Shown here: positions 56,517 through 64,000 of the stretch, one piece after another
How positions within the stretch are numbered: position 1 is the stretch's first letter
Layout of the letters: each line of letters opens with the position of its first letter
Source of the DNA: Triops longicaudatus
Lineage: Eukaryota > Arthropoda > Branchiopoda > Notostraca > Triopsidae
DNA length: 64,000 bases
Direction: 5' to 3'
Assembly (NCBI GenBank): GCA_022885665.1
Contig: JAGQDJ010000120.1
Span: 186,001 to 250,000 of the forward strand
Translations under genes and position numbers: made by a program
The notes under the pieces: model-generated
Seen by the model: the letters and a program-made list of their open reading frames with translations, nothing else
Told to the model about the DNA's origin: nothing
Database searches by the model: none

Positions 56517-59395
56517 AGCGCTGAGAAAATTACAAATTTAATAAAATATGAGAGTGACGTGAGGACAAAATTAGAAATAAATTAGTGATACTATCACACA
56601 CACTGTAAGACCCAAAATTGCATAAAAATTTATTTTTTGTAAAGTGTAAACCACATAATAATTCACTCGAAGGACAGCCATAAGGACTCGAGTGTGATTT
56701 TATAGGAGCCATGAAAAATCAAAAGTGACGCTAAGATACAGCTTGGACTTGCGCTTTTGATCGCAAGTGATGTGTTGCGCAAACGGCAATATCAAGAAAA
56801 AATAATTTATGTACAAATTTATAGCAATTCTACTATTAATTTTCATTGTTGTTGTAATTGCTCATAAGCATCTTTAAACTTTACCGTATATTTTTTAAGT
56901 GGATCTATCAATTTCTTTACCGTAAAACACGGACATTTTGTCCCACCCCCATGTCCAAACTGGCTCCTTCCCTGACAGTTTGTACACTTGGAAGACTCTC
57001 TAGTTTTTACTATCGTTTAGCCTTACTTTTCACTCTCTTGAAGCAAACAGTATTGCGTTTAATAGCTTAAATATTAGTACGTCTAGTAAGTGTATTTTCA
57101 TGTCATATATTTGTCTGTAAGAAACGGAAATTGAGAATTTCCGTAAAAGGCTTAAAATGTTGAGAGAAATTTGTAGTATCAATGTCTCAACGTAGTCACA
57201 AAACAAAAAGTTGGATGGACGCAAGGTAATAATTAAAAGATGTTTTTTCACATCCGCGACTTCTGTTTCGGGCTCTCAACTGAACTCTCTGTCAAACTAG
57301 TTGTATGCTACGTCAAATAACCAGTACTTGGCAGGTGAAATGTGTTAGTCTTAGGTACCTGAAACCTTGACAATTTTTGTAGAATTCAGCGGCGTCTTTA
57401 AGAATTATATATGTATTATATAAATATACAATGAACAATGAACATTGTTACACAATCCCGTTTGCTGGGAAGACATACCCTTGGCTCGGTTTGCATTTTT
57501 TCTTAATGCGTACCATACTGTGTTCTCATATCTGACAGCGTTAATTTCTCCTCTTTGGTTTTTAATAGTCCTTGAAAGAAACATTCCCTCCTTTGAGTCC
57601 TTCTAGTTCATTAGATCCAATGATCTCGTAATGGCCTGGGAAGACACCCTCTTGATACGCCATATGCACGCCCCTTTAATGAATAACCCCCTAGCCTCCT
57701 AACTTTGGCAGCATCGTCATGCTCCCTGACCATTGCTGCAGCAATATTACGCCAGTACGGACTGTATTACTGTTAAGGCACAGTGTATGACTGCCTTCGG
57801 CCCCCTTGCTGTTCGACTGGCGTCAGCCCCCTGCCATTGATGGCCATCTTGCCAGATCTTTGGTGTGGTGGGCTGCTAAGATCTGAGGGCGACACAAGCA
57901 TTGAGCTGGCTTTCATTGTCTCTTTCCATCTTTCCTCCCTATATCTTCACTCGAACGCCTTGGCACCAACCGGAAGCTTTCCGTGGCGTACCAAGTACCG
58001 ATACTTACAATGTGTACCCTGGAGAAGGGGATATGTGGCCATTTTTTTACACATGTCCTCTCTGGTTTCTTGTTACTTACGGAACTCCCCATCGTGCACC
58101 GGTTCCACGATTCCGATTGAGTTAGCACCCGTTGAAAGAGCACTACTCCAAGATAAATTCAACATTAATGTCACGGAAACAAAAATGAAGCTTACTTGAG
58201 CAACTTTTTTCCTCCACTTCCCGCCGAGTCATCGTAACCTTTTTTGCTCTTTTGCGTTTTTTTTCGGGAAAAGCCCTATAATTTAAACCAATTCCTATCC
58301 CCTGACGTTATCAAAGCAAACCTATCACACGATTCTTTTCAAAGATAAGAGATGCAACGTTTTAAAGTACTCGCTGACAAGTATTTTACCTTTCTACCAA
58401 CTGTCGAGCTTCTCAAAGTTAAAATGAGCTGCAATGTCAGTTTCTCAGAAATGTTAAAAAGGAAAAATTTTTACTTGAAAATATGATCATTTTACTCCAA
58501 AAATCTTGAATAACTTACGTAACTTGGGCAACGTAAATTTATCTTTTTTAGGAATAAATGTATGTCCGGAGATTGTTGAATTCTGGAGACAATGTTGCAG
58601 TAATGGAGCAGCCATCGTCCTTTTTTTGTGCTACGAGAGCTCATTTCCTGACTTATGAAAAAGCTGGGGGAGAAAATACAAGAAACACATGACCTGACTG
58701 AGGGAGAGTTTTTACTACCAAGGAAGAGAAAGAGACAGCAGTAGTTTGTTGCGACCGTCACTAAAAGACCCAAACCAGCAAAGCAACTTTAATGGCATCA
58801 AAGGGTCGCCCTTTCTTTCCTTCATCTGAAATAGTTACAACCTATACAACCATAAAAGGAAGTTAAGGAAAACCCTAGCTTTTAGGCAACTGTCGGTTAG
58901 GGAGGTCACTTGCGTTTAACCAAACAAAACCTTATCAAGGGAAGTTGTAAAGGGCTGTGTAATCGCATTCTCAATTTCAATGATCGTTGCCAGATAAGTG
59001 CAAAACTACCGCACATGGAAAACAGAAGAACAAGAAAGAAAAGTGCTTTCAGGAAGTCCGCTTTATTGCCCTCAAGCGCATCGATTTGGAAGACGTATCT
59101 AAGGGAACCCAACGAGAAGCCACTGTAGCAGAAACTTCACGCTTTTCCTCCTGTTGCTCCTGATTCTTTGTCTCTGTGACACTTTTGACTAAATCTGTCT
59201 CCTACCAGAAGTACGGAGCGTATTGTCAGGCTCTATTGTGTGGGCATCACACGACAATGTGTCATGTATTGTATATGTGAACGCTTGATATGAAGCATAC
59301 TGACGTTTATTAGCATAGGATAATGCAGGCATTAATGTTACAGGAATTGTAGCGGGGGGCATTGTTCCCGTCAATAGTGGCTCCAGCTGTACGCA

Positions 59396-59509
59396 ATGGA
59401 TGGCGAGAACCGTATTGTACTGAACGTGGGCGGGATTCGCTTTGAGACGTACAAAACTACGTTGAAGAAGATCCCTGCGACGAGATTGTCTCGCCTGACA
59501 GAAGCTTTA
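59396..59509 (+). CDS. Shaw: Shaw exon 1: start codon and first T1 segment
   Basis: 38 codons, from ATG in context GTACGCAATGG to the donor TTTA|GTAAGC; leaves in phase 0. The residues match Shaw through TRLSRLTEAL. Confidence 0.93.
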
Positions 59510-60855
59510 GTAAGCAAGTTAAAGACTTTGACGCCCCTCAATTACAGTAATAACATCTTTCACATCAAAGGTGAACTACGACCCGATCCTCAATGAGTAC
59601 TTCTTTGACCGGCACCCTGGCGTCTTCGCCCAAATCCTTAACTATTACCGGTAAGTAAAGCAAACTAGATGGAATAATCCCCAGATTTCCACGTTTTGTG
59701 ACCGGAGTTTGATAACAGTACTGGCAAATTGCATTACCCAACTCATGTGTGCGGACCCTTGTTTGAGGAAGAGCTTGAATTCTGGGGACTGGACTCCAAT
59801 CAAGTTGAACCATGTAAGCCCAATCTCTTAAATCAATTTACAACAAAGCTTTCCTATAACTAATGTTGTACTGCAATCCCTTTGTTTGTGAGGGTAAAAA
59901 TTGAAAAGGCGTTATACTAAAGTTTTCCACAAACGTAACATTCTATAAGTGTCCGTATAAAAAGGTCCTTAAAAATAAATGTAAACTCCGTTAGGAACGT
60001 ACATTATGGTAATTTTGACACTTATTACTTGCACTCACATTTTTGAAATAACATTTGTTAGATTACTGGATCCAGTTATCAATATGTTATTCCAAGGTAG
60101 GATTTCTGGTTGCGTTACTAGAGGCGATAGTACAGATGCCCGCATTTCCCATGCCTGTTTGCTCACGTCTACGTGCCGACACACACGAAATCAAAGTAGT
60201 TGTTAAAAAAACGTGATTTTATCGAGAAATAAAATATCGTGAGTCTTGTATCAAGTTAAAGAAATTAAAAAAGCTTAGGGAAGTGCACAACTGAAACTGG
60301 AGTAAAAGTAGTGTCTTGTGAATTGCGAAATGCGTTTCCTTGTACTGCGAACTACGTATACCAAGAACTGCAGATTTAAAGCTAAGAAACAGGCAACGAA
60401 AGAGGACGCCTCAAGTAAAGTACAGGAAACCTAGTTTGGAATAAGCTCCTGGTTGTAATACTAGATATTATTTAAAGGTATTTTAAACGTTCAAAATTAA
60501 ATTTGCGGATTCGATGCCGAGATTGTGGATATAGTACTGTATTATAGATATACACTTTTAACTGTAAATATTTAGGTTGCTGGATGACTTATACTGTTCA
60601 TCGAGATACTCAGGTAAATCCTATTGTCTGAACTTAATGGTCACAGCAAATTATCTTTTCCTTTCATTTTCAAAGACCACCTTAGCAATTTTGGATAAAC
60701 TAGACATTGAAACGGAGAAGCCGTCAGAAGAAGACATTGCGCGGAAGTTCGGTTACGAGGAGGATTATGCGGCGGGGCGCTTGTCACCTTGGCAGCGGCT
60801 GAAGCCTGCAATTTGGTCTCTTTTTGACGAGCCGTACTCATCATTGCCTGCTAAA
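59396..60855 (+). CDS. Shaw: Shaw (Kv3-type) voltage-gated potassium channel, 5' part only
   Basis: N-terminal tetramerisation (T1/BTB) region of a delayed-rectifier K+ channel of neuronal membranes. Exons: 59396-59509, 59571-59650, 59719-59813, 60576-60613, 60676-60855; all GT-AG, phases consistent, 507 nt = 169 codons. The start MDGENRIVLNVGGIRFETYK is supported by an in-frame TAG at 59375. T1 landmarks are KKIPATRLSRLTEAL, YFFDRHPGVFAQILNYYR, CGPLFEEELEFWGLDSNQVE and CCWMTY. The subfamily-defining zinc site H-x5-C-x20-C-C is intact. The last exon runs from TTLAILDKLDIETEKPSEE to WSLFDEPYSS, just before S1. S1-S6 and the pore are not in the window, so the gene continues beyond 64000. Three of the four introns are only 61-68 bp. 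The frame after 60855 stays open to 61065 but looks intronic. Confidence 0.94.
59571..59650 (+). CDS. Shaw: Shaw exon 2: T1 core
   Basis: Follows a 61-bp intron (acceptor CATCAAAG|GTG, donor TACCG|GTAAGT). It encodes VNYDPILNEYFFDRHPGVFA through NYYR and leaves in phase 2. Confidence 0.93.
59719..59813 (+). CDS. Shaw: Shaw exon 3: T1 zinc-site segment
   Basis: Follows a 68-bp intron (acceptor GATAACAG|TAC, donor CCAT|GTAAGC). It carries the His and first Cys of the T1 zinc motif (HYPTHVC) and FEEELEFWGLDSNQVEP, and leaves in phase 1. Confidence 0.92.
59814..60575 (+). other. Shaw intron 3 (762 bp)
   Basis: GT-AG intron with no recognisable exon or repeat. Confidence 0.85.
60576..60613 (+). 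CDS. Shaw: Shaw exon 4: 38-nt micro-exon
   Basis: Acceptor AATATTTAG|GTTGC and donor CTCAG|GTAAAT. It supplies the Cys-Cys pair of the zinc motif and WMTYTVHRDTQ. Its phases (1 in, 0 out) are required to keep the frame. Confidence 0.88.
60676..60855 (+). CDS. Shaw: Shaw exon 5: end of T1 and linker to S1
   Basis: Acceptor TTTCAAAG|ACC after a 62-bp intron; donor CTAAA|GTAAGT; exactly 60 codons, phase 0 on both sides. It encodes the Kv3/Shaw block DKLDIETEKPSEEDIARKFG and IWSLFDEPYSS. Confidence 0.92.
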
Positions 60856-61842
60856 GTAAGTTTTCCAATTTTCGGATACCTTCGACAGATTTTTTTTTCT
60901 CCTCATTTTACGCGTCCTTCCATCAAAATTCAATCTAAGCCTCCGTGGACGATTGAAAAGTTTAAGAGAAAAAAAAATAGCCTGCGTCCGGAAACGCCTC
61001 AGCAGAGTAAAAGGCGGAAGTTGGGCTTGCTGGGCTCTACTAAGGAAATTCCTTTTTTATCATAGGGAAAAGAAAATCGAACACAAGTGAACAAAAGTAA
61101 AAAGCAGGAGGTCCTGTGCTTTCTTTTTTTCTTGTTTGTTATGAATCTGTGATACTGAAATGTGAGTATGACAAGCCTGTAGCCTCAACTACAGGGAAGC
61201 AATGCTTGTGTATTGAATTGGAATAAGTGCCTGAGGCTAAGAAAAAGGCTGAGGCTAAACAAATGCTTAATTTATTTGTTTCTCCAGCAACAATTAAGTA
61301 TATGAAGCGTTAGTTGATAAAGTACTGGGCAACGGAATCCACATAATTACGGAAAGTAAATCCTTTCCTAAGTCAACGATATGAGCTTCCCGGAGGGGAA
61401 CGATACGAAACCGAAGGAAAAAATCTATCTATGGCAAACTTGTTGACAGCAACGAGAAGAAATACTTACCCAGTCATAAAGACCCGTTGTACCCGATGAG
61501 ATAATATTATATAACAGTAATAAAGTGGGTGGCGATTGTCAAATTTCTTGTATTACACATATTTTTGTAATCGATCTAGCTCCAGTTTGATTATAGCAGC
61601 TATTATAACCGAAAGATTCCCCAGTGGAAACTCTATATCCCTCCCACGGCTCAAACTTGCAAATCCACGAAGAGTTTAATTTTTGTTTTGAGCTGTCATC
61701 ATTAGAGCCTGAGGATGTCCGTGGGTATGTCCAGGCAGAACTTCTTTCGCTAAAGTAATAATAAGAAATAAATAGATATATTTAAAAAAATACATAAAAA
61801 TAAAGGTTCTGTAAGGAATCTGATGTTTGATTGGGTTCCTGT
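60856..61842 (+). other. Shaw intron 5, proximal part
   Basis: Non-coding. The reading frame stays open for 70 codons past the exon 5 donor, but the residues (Lys/Arg-rich) do not match S1 of any Kv channel. The intron is at least 3.1 kb and continues beyond the window. Confidence 0.75.
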
Positions 61843-62152
61843 GGTGTGCAGGGCTTGAATTACGAATGACTGTTAATCTTGAAAATCACTTGTATTTCAC
61901 ATTTTCACTTTAAACTTTAATCCGAAAATCTTCAATCTACATGATCGACATCTGGGCAACTAACTCATAAAAAACAAAAATGCTCTATTTATACCTGAAT
62001 TTAAAGGGAAAACGTTAGGAATATGTACAAATAAAAGAGAAAAGAAACCTTTAATGGCATAAAGGTTAAGGTCAAGTAAAAGTTTCCAAAAGAAGGGCAA
62101 CGTTTCGTTCTTTGTGAGAGCATAAAAGGGGAAGAAAAACAAGAAACATACA
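61843..62152 (-). repeat. Probable 3' LTR of the BEL/Pao element
   Basis: It begins (minus strand) at about 62152 with TGTATGTTTC, just after the purine-rich GGGAGGAAGA that follows the end of pol. It has a TATA box about 160 bp in and ATTAAA near 61918. The end near 61843 (CACACCACA) is a guess, because the 5' LTR needed for comparison is outside the window. Confidence 0.55.
61985..61993 (-). promoter_or_regulatory. TATA box in the probable LTR
   Basis: The minus strand reads GGTATAAATAGAGC. Its place inside the LTR-like segment fits the core promoter of the element. Confidence 0.55.
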
Positions 62153-63333
62153 GAATTTCCAATATCTTCCTCCCGGCCAAAATGCGGGATGCCATTCGTT
62201 AGACAGCATTTCACGGATTCGTTGTCGAGTTTCTTGAGCTGACTTTCTCATAGGGCGTAGATCTTGTGGGGTTCTCGCTTCCTTTGTTCTGCAGACATTA
62301 CAGCTACTACCGGGTATAGTTTTGTTATCCGCGATGTTAGTGATTTCGCCGGTAGTCCGTAGTTCGACAGCTCGGGTTAATCCGTCTCTTCCTGGGAGTA
62401 GTTTGGTTATCCGTCCTCGTTTCCAAAACAGTCTTTTTCCCTCATCCTCGAGGCTTGCAGAGTGAGCAGCAAGCGGGCGATTGCTCAGCAATGCTTCTAT
62501 AGTTCCCGTGAGTGTAATAAGTCCTTGTAGGGTCACACTTGTTCGTCCTACATTTCTTTTCGGTAGGGATTTAGTCAAACCGATTAAGTATTCCCAAAAA
62601 ACTCGGTACCACGGATTGGATATATGTTTCCAGACAATCTTCCGGCTAGTCAGAAAGGACTCGATTTGTGGGGCTTGCTGGTATTTTTGAAGGAGCTTAG
62701 CTATTGCTTAATAATTAGAGGCATTGTCTGAGGCAGCAATTTTGGGATAGCCTCTACGATTGACAAAACGTTAAAACGTATGGAGAAAGTATCGACACTG
62801 AGATTTTCCACTAATTCTAGGTGTACGGCACGAGCTCGCACGCAAGAAAAGAGACATATGTAAGCTTTGATTTGATCGACAGCGGGAAGGTTACGGATTA
62901 ACGGGGGACCTACAAAGTCTACTCTTGTAGCATCAAAGGGTTCGCCATCCGTAACGTGGTAGCTTGGGAGAGGTGGGGTCATGAAGGCTGAGTAGGATTT
63001 GCCTTGCAAACATTTGTAAGTGTAGCAATCCCAGATTATTCGTTTGGTTAACGTTAAAACTGCCAGATTCCAGGACTGTCCAATTTGTATCAAGAGATTA
63101 TTAGGTCCGAAATGTAAAGCTCGGATATGTAGGTCTTGAATGATAATCCGGCAAGATTTCCGTGTTTGGAAAGGAGTATTGGATATTTCAATTTGAGTTC
63201 GACCTCGACAACGAATGAGACCCTCGTCGTCCAAGAAGAGACTGAGTTGCTTAATAACGGAAAGGTTAGTGAGATTGGGGGACGGAAGAGCTTTCAGTAC
63301 GTCCGGATAACAGCGTGCTTGATCCAAGCGCAA
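62152..63333 (-). pseudogene. BEL/Pao pol integrase remnant
   Basis: An HHCC-like stretch (His-x4-His then CYTYKC), the linker LQGKSYSAFMTPPLPSYHV, the first core block RVDFVGPPL and ICLFSCVRARAVHLEL identify a BEL/Pao integrase. The second catalytic Asp (SDNASN, near 62727-62735) is present only in another frame and is followed by a stop, so a frameshift separates the two halves. The C-terminal piece at 62578-62170 keeps LLSNRPLA, LLPGRDGLTRAVELRT and SNEWHPAFWPGGR, the usual end of the family. Confidence 0.85.
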
Positions 63334-63377
63334 AGTACGGGTCTGGCTAAGTTGTAATTCAGATACAGTTAATGGGT

Positions 63378-63405
63378 TTGTTTTTTTTTGTTTTTTTTTT
63401 TTTTT
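63378..63405. repeat. T-rich tract within the BEL/Pao remnant
   Basis: Almost pure T (with two G) between the integrase and RNase H remnants; on the coding strand of the element this is an A-rich insertion. Confidence 0.8.
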
Positions 63406-63566
63406 CGTCTGACCTGAATTCTAAATAAATCGATAAATCCAAGCAAAAATTCGCAGGACGCGATTCCAACTGTTGAAGCAGTGAAAAAGTGGGTTCTCAG
63501 GTTTGTTGGGTGGGGAAGGAGAAGGAACTTCAATAAGTAATATGAGGAGATTAACTGTAGGGGTAC

Positions 63567-64000
63567 TCACCACCCAGCGAAACAAGGGCAAGGGGCCTCT
63601 GGACCAAAGCGGGGACTCTTGAAGTGGTTGTAGGTTAATATCCCGTGCAAGCAGGACAGCCAGATTTTCTTAGGATGTGCGTAAGCCAGTAAGAAGCCAA
63701 CAATTTTTGACAATAGCAACGATTTATGAAACTCTGGTTTCGAGGGCACGTCTTGGTGGTTTTGTTCCCTGTATCCAATGAAGGGCGACTTGTGAGTCTA
63801 ATCATAGTTGGAATCGGGCGTTAGAGAGTAGAGGAAAGGGTTTGCTTACGATATTGGGTTCCCTGTGTTATACTCAGAAGCTCGAGATGGGGTAGGGTGT
63901 AGTCTTTGAGTGGGGCGACTTTAGCCCTGCAAATAACGTAAGAGGCTTCGTTGTTAGCAACCAAGTATGCAACAGCTCCATATGCTCGTGGGCTAGCATT
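63567..64000 (-). pseudogene. BEL/Pao pol RNase H remnant
   Basis: The minus-strand frame from the window edge reads ASPRAYGAVAYL, then AKVAPLKDYTLPHLELL (positions about 64000-63860) and DSQVALHWIQGT (about 63798-63763), all characteristic of the BEL/Pao RNase H domain. The first catalytic Asp before ASPRAYGA appears as Asn. The frame is broken by gaps and a TAA shortly after RRALETRVS, so it is a dead copy. Confidence 0.82.

Larger units (their letters stand above)
52393..59395. other. 7-kb intergenic region between divergent brn and Shaw
   Basis: This should contain both promoters and 5' UTR exons, but I can place neither. The contents seen are a foldback element at 53659-53800, a pyrimidine-rich simple repeat at 56395-56516 and scattered short unrecognised ORFs. 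One ORF at 54612-54810 has weak resemblance to a Delta/Serrate MNNL domain and is treated as a finding, not a gene. The longest frame, 57783-58199 (138 codons), shows no family features. Confidence 0.6.
61843..64000 (-). mobile_element. Decayed BEL/Pao LTR retrotransposon, 3' part, antisense in a Shaw intron
   Basis: Reading leftwards on the minus strand are RNase H (to about 63690), integrase (63333 to about 62150), a purine-rich tract and a probable 3' LTR (about 62152-61843). This is the order expected of BEL/Pao pol and its downstream LTR. Reverse transcriptase, protease, gag and the 5' LTR would lie beyond position 64000. In-frame stops and a frameshift show this copy cannot encode pol. 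Left and right limits are estimates. Confidence 0.85.

Noticed and set aside
57783..58199. 138-codon plus-strand ORF upstream of Shaw
   Set aside because: Overlapping open frames in other phases and no family resemblance; likely chance.
60856..61065. Open frame continuing past Shaw exon 5
   Set aside because: The canonical GTAAGT donor lies exactly where homology to Shaw ends and the downstream residues do not match the S1 helix; treated as intron.
1..64000. Bacterial-type systems (operons, CRISPR, phage, toxin-antitoxin)
   Set aside because: Spliced animal genes, transposon types and the absence of ribosome-binding sites and compact coding show this is animal nuclear DNA.

Overview
The window is eukaryotic nuclear DNA, most likely from an arthropod. 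The evidence is GT-AG introns ranging from about 60 bp to more than 4 kb, three recognisable genes that match the arthropod proteins Roughest/Kirre, Brainiac and Shaw most closely, several families of short inverted-repeat elements, and a decayed BEL/Pao LTR retrotransposon. The species cannot be named from the sequence. There are no bacterial operons, CRISPR arrays or phage-like genes.

Layout. Positions 1 to about 37,000 hold no convincing protein gene. They contain diverged repeats, pogo/Tigger-like MITEs, microsatellites, a 26-bp palindrome centred on TGACGTCA, and one short candidate signal-peptide exon (20958-21011). A nine-exon plus-strand gene for a five-Ig-domain adhesion receptor of the Roughest/Kirre (Neph/nephrin-ligand) family follows (37095-50640). 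It is complete from signal peptide to the C-terminal PDZ ligand Thr-His-Val, and the reading phases agree across all eight introns. Convergent to it, with stop codons 456 bp apart, is a single-exon minus-strand gene for Brainiac, a Golgi beta-1,3-glycosyltransferase (51097-52392). It carries an insert of roughly 80 residues that is absent from my recollection of fly Brainiac. About 7 kb of non-coding sequence separates it from the divergently transcribed Shaw (Kv3) potassium-channel gene, of which only the first five coding exons (59396-60855, 169 codons, the T1 domain) lie in the window. The next Shaw intron contains an antisense BEL/Pao element (about 61843-64000) with RNase H and integrase remnants and a probable 3' LTR.

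The three genes do not form a pathway. They are a cell-adhesion receptor, a glycolipid-elongating enzyme and a voltage-gated channel that happen to be adjacent. Introns and intergenic DNA are shaped by foldback and TIR elements: one in kirre/rst intron 6 with arms of about 105 bp, one at 53659-53800, a GTGTGAAC-type repeat family in intron 2, and at least eight diverged MITE copies with the TIR core TCGTTATAACGA. No new enzymatic or defence system is evident. The most interesting items are the Brainiac insert, the unresolved 5' end of the adhesion gene, the foldback elements and the palindromic CRE-like site.
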